Source of the DNA: Glycomyces fuscus | Lineage (GTDB): Bacteria; Actinomycetota; Actinomycetes; Streptosporangiales; Streptosporangiaceae | NCBI GenBank assembly: GCA_002529455.1 | Contig: NYMS01000058.1 | Span: 62,001-126,000, forward strand | DNA length: 64,000 nt | Direction: 5' to 3' | Notes under the pieces: model-generated | Told to the model about the DNA's origin: nothing | Seen by the model: only the letters and a program-made list of their open reading frames with translations | Databases searched by the model: none | Position numbers and translations under genes: made by a program | Shown here: one piece after another, positions 53,422-62,965 of the stretch | Layout: each line of letters starts with the position of its first letter | How positions within the stretch are numbered: position 1 is the stretch's first letter

Positions 53422-53450
53422 CTCACGATAATGAGCACCTGAGACGGCAT
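53409..53450 (-). CDS. Leader peptide of the cimA attenuator (13 aa)
   Basis: ATG to TGA encodes MPSQVLIIVRRAG: five of residues 5-9 are Val, Leu, Ile, Ile, Val, precisely the end products of the pathway, followed by two arginines. The stop codon is next to the 5' arm of the first attenuator hairpin. No strong Shine-Dalgarno is visible; it may be translated from near the 5' end of the RNA. Confidence 0.85.
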   Translation of the reverse strand: MPSQVLIIVRRAG

Positions 53451-53918
53451 GAGGTCAGTGTGCCACACGGTGGCGGAGTTCTCGGTGCTCAACGGCCGAT
53501 TGTCCCAGCATCCGAGACGGCCGTTCCTCACACCGGACATACCCGGCACTCGGCCAGGAGCCTTCCGCGGGGCCCCGGCGGGCACGCCGGCACCCGTGGA
53601 ACCCGCCCTGAGCACCGTCGCCCCGCGCCGCCCGCCGGGAGCGGACCGCCCCCGGACCGGCCGGGCCCGGCAGGATCGGGGTGACCGACGTCACCAGGGC
53701 TGGCGCACCGGTCGCCCGCCCCGCGCCCGGCCTCACGCGGCCGCCGACCACCAGGCCGGCGGCGGCCAGGGCGCCGCGCGCGGTCCGGGGGCTCGGGACG
53801 CGCGCCGGTCCCGACTCCTCCGCGGAGGGCTCACTCGCGGCGGCCCCGTCACCGGCGGGGGCTTCGGACGCGGGCACGGGGACTTGTGGGGATGGGAAAA
53901 GAGAGGGGGAGAAGAGAG
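53451..53918. other. Intergenic region between ilvE and the cimA leader
   Basis: About 470 bases with no supported gene. A minus-strand frame at 53455-53877 is open but has the composition of random GC-rich sequence. The cimA promoter must lie near 53451-53530. Confidence 0.4.
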
Positions 53919-53920
53919 GA

Positions 53921-53954
53921 CCGGGCGGGCCGCCCGGGGGGACGGCCCGCCCGG
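53921..53954 (-). terminator. Terminator after ilvE
   Basis: CCGGGCGGGCCG and CGGCCCGCCCGG arms with a 10-base loop begin a few bases after the ilvE stop. The minus strand continues as a pyrimidine tract, TCCTCTCTTCTCCC. Confidence 0.85.
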
Positions 53955-53961
53955 GGTCACC

Positions 53962-55077
53962 CTAGAACCGGGTGACCCAGTCGTGCTTGTCGGCGCGCAG
54001 ACCCGTCTGGATGCCCACCAGCTCCTCGCGCAGGCGCATGGTGACCGGACCCGGGGTGCCGTCGCCGATGGTGAACTCGCCGCTGTCGCTCTTCACCCGG
54101 CCGACGGGGGTGATGACGGCCGCGGTGCCGCAGGCGAACACCTCGGTGAGTTCGCCGGACTCGGCCGCCTCGCGCCACTCGTCGGTGGAGATCGGCGCCT
54201 CCTCGGCCGGGATGCCCAGGTCGGGGGCCAGGGTCAGCAGCGACTCGCGGGTGATACCGGGCAGCAGGGTCCCGGTCAGCGGGGGCGTGCGCAGCCGCGC
54301 GTTCTCACCCGAGCCGAACACGAACCACAGGTTCATGCCGCCCATCTCCTCGACCCAGCGGTGCTCGCGGGCGTCGAGCCAGACCACCTGGTCGCAGCCC
54401 TGCTCCACCGCCTGCGCCTGGGCGAGGAAGCTCGCCGCGTAGTTTCCCGCGAACTTGGCCTCGCCCGTGCCGCCCGGCGCGGCGCGCGTGTAGTCCCTGG
54501 ACAGCCACACCGTCACCGGCTTGACGCCACCCGAGAAGTAGGAGCCGACCGGCGAGGCGATCAGCAGGTAGACGTAGGAGTGGGAGGGGTTGTTGACGCC
54601 GAGGCCGACGTCCGTGGCGACCATGAACGGGCGCAGGTACAGGCTGAAGTCCTCCTTGGTCGGCACCCAGTCGCCGTCGTGCTCCAGGAGGAGTTCGATG
54701 GACTTCAGGAAGAGCTCCTCGGGGAGCTCGGGCATCGCCATGCGCGCCGCGCTGCGGTTGAAGCGGGCCGCGTTGGCCTCCGGGCGGAAGGAGGCGAGCG
54801 AGCCGTCGGGGTGCCGGTAGGCCTTGAGACCCTCGAAGATCTCCTGGGCGTAGTGGAGGGCGGCGGTGGCCGGGTCCAGGCTCAGCGGACCGTAGGGCTC
54901 CAGCTTCGCGTCGTGCCACCCCTTCCCCTCGGTGTAGTGGATGCTCACCATGTGGTCGGTGAACACCTTGCCGAACCCGGGATTCTCCAGCAGCGCCTCT
55001 CGCTCCTGCGGGGTCTTCCGCCTGTCGGAGAGCTGGATGTCGAACGTCAACCCGCTTGTGGTGGTGTCGTTGTTCAT
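53962..55077 (-). CDS. ilvE: Branched-chain amino-acid aminotransferase
   Basis: Class IV PLP aminotransferase (371 residues) performing the last step of Ile, Val and Leu synthesis. The Schiff-base lysine is about K208 in GTGEAKFAGNYAASF. Landmarks are LHYAQEIFEGLKAYR, EEMGGMNLWFVF and EVFACGTAAVITPVG. The N-terminal STGLTFDIQLS-like segment is typical of the large actinobacterial form. ATG at 55077. It follows leuB by about 250 bases on the same strand. Confidence 0.97.
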   Translation of the reverse strand: MNNDTTTSGLTFDIQLSDRRKTPQEREALLENPGFGKVFTDHMVSIHYTEGKGWHDAKLEPYGPLSLDPATAALHYAQEIFEGLKAYRHPDGSLASFRPEANAARFNRSAARMAMPELPEELFLKSIELLLEHDGDWVPTKEDFSLYLRPFMVATDVGLGVNNPSHSYVYLLIASPVGSYFSGGVKPVTVWLSRDYTRAAPGGTGEAKFAGNYAASFLAQAQAVEQGCDQVVWLDAREHRWVEEMGGMNLWFVFGSGENARLRTPPLTGTLLPGITRESLLTLAPDLGIPAEEAPISTDEWREAAESGELTEVFACGTAAVITPVGRVKSDSGEFTIGDGTPGPVTMRLREELVGIQTGLRADKHDWVTRF

Positions 55078-55328
55078 GTTGTCGGTGGTCCTCTCGGGTG
55101 CATCAGATCGGCAGCATCGCCGGCCTGGGATCTAGTCTGTCTGAAGAGCGCACCCGGTGCCAGAGCAGGAGTGATGCACGCGAAGGCTGCACCGCTTCGA
55201 CCAGCGGAGCCCCACGCGGACACGGCGACGGGCGCGCTCGGGGGACCCGGGCGCGCCTGTCGGCGGTCGTCGAGAAACGGGGGCCGTCAGCCGCGCCTGG
55301 GAGAGGGGCAGGGCTTCCGGCGTGTGCG

Positions 55329-56393
55329 TCAGCCCTGCTCGGCTACTCGCGCGGCGAGGTCGTCGCCGATCTGGGAGGTGGAGCGGACCGCACCGTTCTG
55401 GGCGCGGGTCTTGAGGTCCGTGGCGACCGCCGCCTCGATCCGGCGGGCCGCCTCGGGCACCCCGAGGTGGTCCAGCATGGTGGCGGCCGAGAGCACCGTG
55501 GCGGTGGGGTCGGCCTTGCCCTGGCCCGCGATGTCGGGCGCGGAGCCGTGGACGGGCTCGAACATGCTGGGGAAGGTGTTGTCCGGGTTGATGTTGCCGC
55601 TGGCGGCCAGCCCGATGCCGCCGGTGATGGCGGCGCCGATGTCGGTGATGATGTCGCCGAAGAGGTTGTCGGTGACCACCACGTCGAAGCGGGCGGGCTG
55701 GTTGACGAAGAACATCGACGCGGCGTCGACGTGGCAGTAGTCCACGGCGACCTGCGGGTACTCGGCGCCGACCTCCCGGACCACGCGCTGCCAGAGCTCA
55801 CCGGCGAAGGTCAGGACGTTGTCCTTGTGGACCAGGGTGAGCTTGCGGCGGGGGCGGGAGGCGGCCTTGTCGAAGGCGTAGCGCACGACGCGCTCGACCC
55901 CGAAGCGGGTGTTGACGCTGTCCTGGGTGGCGATCTCGTGCGGGGTGCCCCTGCGCAGGACGCCTCCGGCGCCCGCGTAGGGGCCCTCGGTGCCCTCGCG
56001 GACCACCAGCATGTCGATGTCCTCGGGTCCCACGCCCGCGAGCGGGCTGTCCACCCCCGGGTAGAGGCGGACGGGACGCAGGTTGACGTAGTGGTCGAAG
56101 TCGAAACGCAGGCGCAGCAGCAGGCCCCGCTCCAGGGTGCCGCTGGGGACCGACGGGTCGCCGACGGCGCCCAGGTAGATGGCCTCGTGTCCGGCGAGCT
56201 CGGCCTCGACCGAGTCGGGCAGGGTCTCACCGGTGCGGTGCCAGAGCCTGGCGCCCAGCTCGTACTCGGTGGTCTCCACGGCGAGGTCGTGCTGGGAGGC
56301 CGCGACCTCCAGCACCTTGAGCCCTTCGGCGATGACCTCGGGACCGATCCCGTCGCCGGGAATGACCGCCAGTTTCACGGTGCGCGCTGCCAT
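55329..56393 (-). CDS. leuB: 3-isopropylmalate dehydrogenase
   Basis: NAD-dependent beta-decarboxylating dehydrogenase of the leucine pathway, 354 residues. It opens VKLAVIPGDGIGPEVIAEG. Active-site segments are the YAFDKAASRPRRKLTLVHK stretch, DVVVTDNLFGDIITD and GSAPDIAGQGKADPTA. ATG at 56393 is chosen over 56438 because GAGGCA lies upstream and because 56433-56447 is an operator dyad. Gene order serA, small gene, leuB, ilvE. Confidence 0.96.
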   Translation of the reverse strand: MAARTVKLAVIPGDGIGPEVIAEGLKVLEVAASQHDLAVETTEYELGARLWHRTGETLPDSVEAELAGHEAIYLGAVGDPSVPSGTLERGLLLRLRFDFDHYVNLRPVRLYPGVDSPLAGVGPEDIDMLVVREGTEGPYAGAGGVLRRGTPHEIATQDSVNTRFGVERVVRYAFDKAASRPRRKLTLVHKDNVLTFAGELWQRVVREVGAEYPQVAVDYCHVDAASMFFVNQPARFDVVVTDNLFGDIITDIGAAITGGIGLAASGNINPDNTFPSMFEPVHGSAPDIAGQGKADPTATVLSAATMLDHLGVPEAARRIEAAVATDLKTRAQNGAVRSTSQIGDDLAARVAEQG

Positions 56394-56432
56394 ACGGACT
56401 GCCTCTGCTTCGACACGGCCCCACCGGCCGCT

Positions 56433-56447
56433 TCTCATATGGTGAGA
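56433..56447. promoter_or_regulatory. TCTCR-N5-YGAGA dyad upstream of leuB
   Basis: TCTCATATGGTGAGA is a perfect 5-base inverted repeat with a 5-base spacer, 40 bases before the leuB ATG. It is nearly identical, on the opposite strand, to the dyad at 56937. Confidence 0.7.
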
Positions 56448-56541
56448 CCAGGATGAACACTGAATGAGACAACCCTACCGCCCCGGCGGAGTGCGGGCGC
56501 CTCCGGCCGGGAAGTTCCCGCGGCCGCCGCCGGGGCCGGGC

Positions 56542-56631
56542 TCAGGCCCGCCGGTTGAGGGCGTCCTGCAGGGCGCGGTTGATCTCGTCCTGGGAGTCGG
56601 GCGCGGACGGGTACTCGGTCATGTCGTACAT
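56542..56631 (-). CDS. Putative 29-aa small protein upstream of leuB
   Basis: ATG to TGA encodes a 29-residue acidic peptide starting MYDMTEYPSAPDSQDEINRA and ending LQDALNRRA. The ribosome binding site GGAGG sits five bases before the ATG, one of the best in the window. The C-terminal third would be an amphipathic helix. Its upstream region carries its own operator-like dyad 305 bases away, matching that of leuB. No Ile/Leu/Val run is present, so it is not an attenuator peptide. Function unknown. Confidence 0.55.
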   Translation of the reverse strand: MYDMTEYPSAPDSQDEINRALQDALNRRA

Positions 56632-56936
56632 GCGATCCTCCGGATGCGTTGCGTGGCCGCCGCCGGGAACGGCGCGGCCAGGGAATGCTCTGCGGCGGTG
56701 TGCACTACGGGCCCGGGGTTCGGGGCGGATCGCGCCGAACGGCGGTGGAGCGCGGAACGTGGGCGACGGTGTCCACGGCGAAAGAAGCCGTCCGGCGGGA
56801 TCGACTGCCGGGGAACACCCGCGCGGGCCCCGGTGGGGGCGCTCGCGGCGTCGGGCGGCGGCGCCCGGCTGTGGAACCGGTGCCGCTGACTCCTAGGACC
56901 TCAGAATATCGGATGTCCAACTATATGGCCAGGGTT

Positions 56937-56951
56937 TCTCACCATGTGAGA
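56937..56951. promoter_or_regulatory. TCTCR-N5-YGAGA dyad upstream of the 29-aa gene
   Basis: TCTCACCATGTGAGA is a perfect 5-base inverted repeat with a 5-base spacer. The reverse complement of the leuB copy, TCTCACCATATGAGA, differs at one position. It lies in a local AT-rich patch (56900-56955) that may be a promoter. Confidence 0.7.
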
Positions 56952-57076
56952 CGACCTGACGTCGCCGCTGGTCAGCACCCGTCTGTCTCGGAGCCCGGGT
57001 CCACGCCACAGGGGAGGAGAGGCGAGCAGAGGGCGCGGGGGCACACAGCGTGCCGCACCGCTCCCCGACAGCACGA

Positions 57077-57126
57077 GGGGCCGCACCGCACGCGGCGCCC
57101 GTGGGCGCCGGGTGCGGTACGGCCCC
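57077..57126 (-). terminator. Terminator after serA
   Basis: Long GC stem: GGGGCCGTACCGCACCC pairs with GCGTGCGGTGCGGCCCC, with an inner GGCGCCC/GGGCGCC stem. It begins 18 bases beyond the serA stop. Confidence 0.8.
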
Positions 57127-57144
57127 GTACCGCGGGAACAGGCC

Positions 57145-58734
57145 CTAGTCCTCCAGGTCGACCTGGCGGCTGACGTCGGCGTCGATCTCGGCGGAGATCG
57201 AGGCGAGGGTGGCGTCGGGCACCGCGGAGTCCACGGTGAGCGCGATCAGCGCCTTGCCGCCCTCCTGGTCCCGGATGACCTGCATGCCCGCGATGTTGAC
57301 GCCGGCGTCGCCCAGCAGGGCGCCGACCGTGCCGACCACGCCGGGGCGGTCCTCGTAGGACAGGAACACCATGTGCTCGGCCAGGCCGATCTCCATGGTG
57401 TAGTTGTTGATCTCCACCAGCTTCTCGACCTGGCGGGGACCGGTCAGGGTGCCCGAGACCGACACCTGGGTGCCGTCGGCGAGCACGCCGCGGACCGTGA
57501 TGAGGTTGCGCCAGTCGGTGTTGTCGTCGCTGGTGACGAGGTTGACCTCGACGCCGCGCTCCTTGGCGAGCAGCGGGGCGTTGACGAAGGTGACGGTGTC
57601 CTCGACCACGTCGGCGAACACGCCCTTGAGGGCGGCCAGCTCCAGCACCTTGACGTCGTGCGAGGCGATCTCGCCGCGCACCTCGACGTCGATGCGGCTG
57701 GCGATCGTGCCCGACAGGGAGGTGAACACGCGGCCGAGCTTCTCGGTCAGGGGCAGACCCGGCTTGACGTCCTCGGCCACGCCCGTGCCCTGCACGTTGA
57801 CGGCGTCGGGGACGAACTCGCCGGAGAGGGCCAGCTTGACCGAGCGGGCGACCTGGGTGCCCGCCTTCTCCTGCGCCTCGGCGGTGCTGGCGCCCAGGTG
57901 GGGTGCCACGACCACGTTCTCGAACTCGAAGAGGGGGCTGTCGGTGCACGGCTCCTTGGCGAACACGTCGATGCCCGCGCCCGCCACGCGGCCGTCCTTG
58001 AGGGCCCGGTAGAGCGCGTCCTCGTCGAGGATGCCGCCGCGCGCGGCGTTGATGACGCGCACGCTGGGCTTGACCTTGCTCAGGGCCTCGTCACCGATCA
58101 GGCCCAGGGTGTCCTTGTTCTTGGGCAGGTGGATGGTGATGAAGTCCGAGCGCTCCAGCAGCTCGTCGAGCGTGGTCATCTCCACGCCGATCTGGGCCGC
58201 GCGGGCGGGCTGCACGAAGGGGTCGTAGGCGATGACCTGGGTGCCGAAGGCCGACAGGCGCTGCGCGACCAGGGCGCCGATGCGGCCGAGGCCGACGATG
58301 CCGACGGTCTTCTCGTAGAGCTCGACGCCGGTGTACTTGGACCGCTTCCACTCGCCGTTGACCAGCGCGTTGTGCGCCGGGGCGGTGTTGCGGGCACTGG
58401 CCAGCAGCAGGTTGATGGCCTGCTCGGCGGCGCTGATGATGTTGGAGGTCGGCGCGTTGACCACCAGGACACCCGCCTTGGTGGCGGCCTCCACGTCCAC
58501 GTTGTCCAGACCGACACCGGCCCGGGCGACCACCTGGAGGCGGGAGGCGGCGGCGATCGCCTCGGCGTCCACCTGCGTCGCGCTGCGCACGATGAGGGCG
58601 TCGACGTCGGCGAGGGCGGGCAGGAGCTGGGACCGGTCGGCTCCGTCGACGTGGCGTACCTCGAAGTCCTCCTCGAGCAGCGCGATTCCGGCGGGCGAGA
58701 GCTTTTCCGCTACGAGTACGGCGGGTTTGGGCAC
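57145..58734 (-). CDS. serA: D-3-phosphoglycerate dehydrogenase
   Basis: First enzyme of serine synthesis, 529 residues, long form. Landmarks are the D-2-hydroxyacid dehydrogenase domain with VARAGVGLDNVDVEAA, the NAD-binding VGIVGLGRIGALVAQRL and NAARGGILDEDALYRAL; catalytic histidine in VVAPHLGASTAEAQ. An allosteric intervening domain (about 310-450) and a C-terminal ACT domain (EDRPGVVGTVGALLGDAGVN) follow. GTG start. It lies between ilvC and leuB on the same strand, as in related actinomycetes. Confidence 0.97.
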   Translation of the reverse strand: MPKPAVLVAEKLSPAGIALLEEDFEVRHVDGADRSQLLPALADVDALIVRSATQVDAEAIAAASRLQVVARAGVGLDNVDVEAATKAGVLVVNAPTSNIISAAEQAINLLLASARNTAPAHNALVNGEWKRSKYTGVELYEKTVGIVGLGRIGALVAQRLSAFGTQVIAYDPFVQPARAAQIGVEMTTLDELLERSDFITIHLPKNKDTLGLIGDEALSKVKPSVRVINAARGGILDEDALYRALKDGRVAGAGIDVFAKEPCTDSPLFEFENVVVAPHLGASTAEAQEKAGTQVARSVKLALSGEFVPDAVNVQGTGVAEDVKPGLPLTEKLGRVFTSLSGTIASRIDVEVRGEIASHDVKVLELAALKGVFADVVEDTVTFVNAPLLAKERGVEVNLVTSDDNTDWRNLITVRGVLADGTQVSVSGTLTGPRQVEKLVEINNYTMEIGLAEHMVFLSYEDRPGVVGTVGALLGDAGVNIAGMQVIRDQEGGKALIALTVDSAVPDATLASISAEIDADVSRQVDLED

Positions 58735-58840
58735 AACGGTTCCTTTTCGGGTGGTGCGGCCCGACCGCGCAGGTGGTGGGCTCTGCCCGGATCGGGGGTG
58801 ACGGCTGGTCTAAAGTCTACCGGCGGGGTAGGGAAGCCTG

Positions 58841-58875
58841 ACGGGGACGGGTGGCCCAGGGCCGCCCGTCCCCGT
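58841..58875 (-). terminator. Terminator between ilvC and serA
   Basis: ACGGGGACGGG and CCCGTCCCCGT outer arms plus an inner GGC/GCC pairing. Just downstream on the minus strand, GTAGACT (around 58815) is a possible -10 box for serA. The rest of the 440-base gap holds no gene. Confidence 0.75.
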
Positions 58876-59176
58876 GGTCCACCGGCCCCCGGTCCCGGAG
58901 TTCGTCCTTCGGGTGGAGCCCGGCACGAGGGGGGTGTTCGGGCGCCCACGGGGCTCTGGAGGGACCGCGGGTGAGAGCGCGGGGAACGATCCGTCCCACC
59001 TGCGGCGCCACTGTGCCTGCTTCGACCCGGTCCCGCTCCTCCGGACTCCCGGACACGGGAGGTGCCGCGCCCCGCGTCCGCTGGGAGCGGTGGCCCGCCT
59101 CGTCGCGGAGCGCCCCGGCGGGCGGTCGCGGGCGACGGGCGGGCCGAAGCGAAGCGAAGGCCCCGGAGAACACTGC

Positions 59177-60172
<996 letters not shown>

Positions 60173-60215
60173 TTGGGGTTGCTCCTTGTTTCTGCGGTTT
60201 CGTGGGGGACGCGGT

Positions 60216-60239
60216 GGGACCCGGCCGTGCCCGGGTCCC
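60216..60239 (-). terminator. Hairpin in the ilvN-ilvC gap
   Basis: GGGACCCGG and CCGGGTCCC arms with a 6-base loop, five bases past the ilvN stop. It could partially terminate or act as an RNA processing/stability element giving different levels of ilvBN and ilvC. Confidence 0.6.
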
Positions 60240-60244
60240 GGGTC

Positions 60245-60769
60245 TCAGGCGCTGCGTTCGACCGAGCGGAGGGATCGGTCGGTGATCGACCGGGGGCCGC
60301 GTCCCAGGGCGACCAGCCCTGACTTGACGAGTTCCCGGATGCCGAACGGCTCCAGGTTCCTGACCAGGGCATCGAGCTTCTCGGGGTCGCCGGTGGCCTC
60401 GATGACGACGACGTCCGGGCTGACGTCCACGACGTGCGCGCGGAACAGCTCGGCCGTCTGCAGCACGTGGGTGCGGCTGGACGCGTCGGCCTTGACCTTG
60501 ACGAGCAGGAGCTCGCGCCGGACCGACGCGGTGGTGTCCATCTCCACGATCTTGACGACGTTGACCAGCTTGTTGAGCTGTTTGGTCACCTGCTCCAACG
60601 GGTGGAGGTCGCAGTTGACCACGATTGTCATCCGGGACAGTCCTGGGTACTCGGTGTTGCTCACACTGAGCGAGTCGATGTTGAAGCCTCGACGGGAGAA
60701 GAGGGAGGAGGCGCGGGCGAGGATACCCGGGGTGTCCTCCACCAGAACGGAAAGCGTGTGACTGCTCAT
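60245..60769 (-). CDS. ilvN: Acetolactate synthase small (regulatory) subunit
   Basis: A 174-residue regulatory subunit. The N-terminal ACT domain (HTLSVLVEDTPGILARASSL, then FSRRGFNIDSLSVSNTE) senses valine; the C-terminal domain (about 80-165) follows the usual pattern. ATG at 60769, 21 bases after the ilvB stop. It activates the catalytic subunit and confers feedback inhibition. Confidence 0.97.
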   Translation of the reverse strand: MSSHTLSVLVEDTPGILARASSLFSRRGFNIDSLSVSNTEYPGLSRMTIVVNCDLHPLEQVTKQLNKLVNVVKIVEMDTTASVRRELLLVKVKADASSRTHVLQTAELFRAHVVDVSPDVVVIEATGDPEKLDALVRNLEPFGIRELVKSGLVALGRGPRSITDRSLRSVERSA

Positions 60770-60789
60770 GGTGGTTTCGCCTGCTCCTC

Positions 60790-62550
60790 TTAGTCCTCGT
60801 GTTCCCAGCTCGGCGCCATGTCGCGCGCGTACTGGATGTTGTCGTTGCTGACGCCGGGACCGACCATCGGCCAGACCATGGCGTCGTGGTTGACCGTGAA
60901 GTCCACGACGACGGGTGCGTCGTCGACCGCCATGGCCTTCTCGATGGTGGCGTCGATGTCCTCGGCGCGCTCGCAGCGCAGACCGACACAACCGTACGCC
61001 TCCGCGAGGCGGACGAAGTCGGGAATGCGGACCTTCTCGTCGCGCGGGGAGGTCTGGAGGTCGGTGTTGGAGTAGCGGCCCTCGTAGAACAGGGTCTGCC
61101 ACTGGCGGACCATGCCCAGGTTGCCGTTGTTGACCACGGCGACCTTGATCGGGATGCCCTCGATCGCGCAGGTGGCCAGCTCCTGGTTGGTCATCTGGAA
61201 GCAGCCGTCGCCGTCGACCGACCACACGGTCCGGTCGGGGTCCCCGGCCTTGGCGCCGAGCGCGGCCGGGACGGAGAAGCCCATGGTGCCCAGGCCGCCG
61301 GAGTTGACGAAGGAGCCGGGGCGCTCGTAGTCGATGAACTGGGCGGCCCACATCTGGTGCTGGCCCACGCCCGCGACGTAGGTGGCCTCCGGTCCGACGA
61401 CCTTGCCCAGGCGCTCGATGACGGCCTGCGGGGACAGGCTGCCGTCCTCGGGGGCCTCGTAGCCCTTGGGGTAGGTGGTGCGCAGGCGGTTGAGGTGCTG
61501 CCACCAGGCCGCGTAGTCGCCCTGGCGGCCCTTCTCCTGGTCGGCGCGCACGGCCACGACCAGGTCGGCGAGGACCTCGCGGCAGTCGCCGACGATGGGC
61601 ACGTCGGCGTGGCGGTTCTTGGAGATCTCGGCCGGGTCGATGTCGGCGTGGACGATCTTGGCGTCGGGGGCGAAGCTGTCCAGGCGGCCGGTGACGCGGT
61701 CGTCGAAGCGCGCGCCCAGGGCGACGATGAGGTCGGCCTTCTGGAGGGCGCCGACGGCGGCGACGTCGCCGTGCATGCCGGGCATGCCCACGGACTGCGG
61801 GTGGCTGTCGGGGAAGACGCCGCGGGCCATCAGGGTGGAGACGACGGGGGCGCCGGTGAGCTCGGCCAGGACGCGCAGCTCGGCGGAGGCTCCGGCGCGC
61901 AGGACGCCGCCGCCGACGTAGAACACGGGGCGCCGGGCCTCGGCGATCATGCGGGCGGCCTCGCGGACCTGCTTGCCGTGCGGCTTGGTGACCGGGCGGT
62001 AGCCGGGCAGTTCGAGGCGCTCGGGCCAGACGAACTCGGCGGAGCTCTGCAGGGCGTCCTTGGAGATGTCGACCAGGACGGGGCCGGGACGTCCGCTGGA
62101 GGCGATGTGGAAGGCCTCGGCGACGATCCGCGGGATCTCGCGCACGTCCTTGACCAGGAAGTTGTGCTTGGTGATCGGCATGGTGATGCCGCAGATGTCG
62201 GCTTCCTGGAAGGCGTCGGTGCCGATCATCGGGGAGGCGACCTGGCCGGTGATGGCGACCATCGGGACCGAGTCCATGTGCGCGTCGGCGAGCGGGGTGA
62301 CCAGGTTGGTGGCGCCGGGTCCGCTGGTGGCCATGCACACCCCCGGGCGGCCGGTGGCGTAGGCGTAGCCCTCGGCGGCGTGGCCGGCCCCCTGCTCGTG
62401 GCGCATGAGGATGTGGCGCACCTTGGCGGAGTCGTAGAGCGGGTCGTAGGCGGGGAGGATGGCGCCGCCGGGAATCCCGAAGACAGTGTCAACGCCGACC
62501 TGCTCCAGCGACCTGATCAGCGATTGGGCGCCGGTCATCTGCTCGGTCAT
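60790..62550 (-). CDS. ilvB: Acetolactate synthase large (catalytic) subunit
   Basis: Thiamine-diphosphate and FAD enzyme, 586 residues, first common step of Val/Leu/Ile synthesis. Landmarks are FGIPGGAILPAYD, catalytic Glu in ILMRHEQGAGHAAEG, GPGATNLVTPLADAH and the ThDP-binding SVDGDGCFQMTNQELAT to VVNNGNLGMVRQWQ region. ATG at 62550 has GAAGGA seven bases upstream; ATG at codon 5 is an alternative. Preceded by a leader-peptide attenuator. With ilvN and ilvC it forms one operon. Confidence 0.97.
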   Translation of the reverse strand: MTEQMTGAQSLIRSLEQVGVDTVFGIPGGAILPAYDPLYDSAKVRHILMRHEQGAGHAAEGYAYATGRPGVCMATSGPGATNLVTPLADAHMDSVPMVAITGQVASPMIGTDAFQEADICGITMPITKHNFLVKDVREIPRIVAEAFHIASSGRPGPVLVDISKDALQSSAEFVWPERLELPGYRPVTKPHGKQVREAARMIAEARRPVFYVGGGVLRAGASAELRVLAELTGAPVVSTLMARGVFPDSHPQSVGMPGMHGDVAAVGALQKADLIVALGARFDDRVTGRLDSFAPDAKIVHADIDPAEISKNRHADVPIVGDCREVLADLVVAVRADQEKGRQGDYAAWWQHLNRLRTTYPKGYEAPEDGSLSPQAVIERLGKVVGPEATYVAGVGQHQMWAAQFIDYERPGSFVNSGGLGTMGFSVPAALGAKAGDPDRTVWSVDGDGCFQMTNQELATCAIEGIPIKVAVVNNGNLGMVRQWQTLFYEGRYSNTDLQTSPRDEKVRIPDFVRLAEAYGCVGLRCERAEDIDATIEKAMAVDDAPVVVDFTVNHDAMVWPMVGPGVSNDNIQYARDMAPSWEHED

Positions 62551-62629
62551 CTCACGATCCTTCAGCGAGGGTCAGAGCGGCACGGGGGCTCTGGCCTGGT
62601 GGGTCTGACTCTGGGCCTGGTGTGGCAAT

Positions 62630-62700
62630 AAAAAAACCCCCACCGCCTACGGCGGTTGAGGGGTGGCGCGCAGCAGAAGAAACTCAGCGGGCTGCGCGCC
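62630..62700 (-). promoter_or_regulatory. Attenuator of ilvBN(C) (pause hairpin plus terminator)
   Basis: In transcription order: a 10-bp perfect stem (GGCGCGCAGC at 62691-62700 with GCTGCGCGCC at 62665-62674) enclosing the leader stop codon, then a terminator (CCCCTCAACCGCC with GGCGGTGGGGG) ending in seven T residues near 62630. Followed after about 80 bases by the ilvB start. Confidence 0.9.
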
Positions 62701-62743
62701 GACCAAGTACGAGAATCAGGGAGTTGCTCTGCACGATCACCAC
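62684..62743 (-). CDS. Leader peptide of the ilvB attenuator (19 aa)
   Basis: A GTG-initiated frame encodes MVIVQSNSLILVLGRRAAR: Val, Ile, Val near the start and Leu, Ile, Leu, Val, Leu in the middle, eight branched-chain residues of 19. The last codons form the 5' arm of the attenuator hairpin, so a ribosome stalled for charged Ile/Leu/Val-tRNA would prevent that stem. Comparable leaders precede ilvB in other actinomycetes. Confidence 0.88.
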   Translation of the reverse strand: MVIVQSNSLILVLGRRAAR

Positions 62744-62787
62744 ATTGGCCGACGGAGAGGCCGCCCGTCAACCAGAACGACATATTG

Positions 62788-62802
62788 TCTCGATAATTGA
62801 GA
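62788..62802. promoter_or_regulatory. TCTCR-N5-YGAGA dyad upstream of the ilvB leader
   Basis: TCTCGATAATTGAGA on the plus strand (TCTCAATTATCGAGA on the minus), a 15-bp dyad whose half-sites pair at every position except one wobble. It sits about 45 bases before the leader GTG inside the AT-rich promoter patch 62775-62820. From 62803 to 62965 there is no gene. Confidence 0.7.
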
Positions 62803-62965
62803 CGCCAGTGTCAGAATGCGACCTCACCTGAGAACGCGACACCCCCTGTGAACTGGGAGGATCCTGACAAGCCACCCCGGTCGCGTGTGACGCACACCGC
62901 ACAGTGGGCGTAGGGGGTCCGCGGAGTGGGACGGGTGCGCGGGCAGCGCACGCCCTTCCGCCCGC

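Noticed and set aside
53455..53877. Open frame on the minus strand between ilvE and the cimA leader
   Set aside because: Ala/Gly/Pro/Arg composition without recognisable pattern, no convincing ribosome binding site, and it would overlap the cimA promoter region.
55078..55328. A third attenuator, upstream of ilvE
   Set aside because: No leader frame rich in Ile/Leu/Val and no terminator with a T-run lies before the ilvE start; ilvE more likely relies on its own simple promoter or on read-through from leuB.
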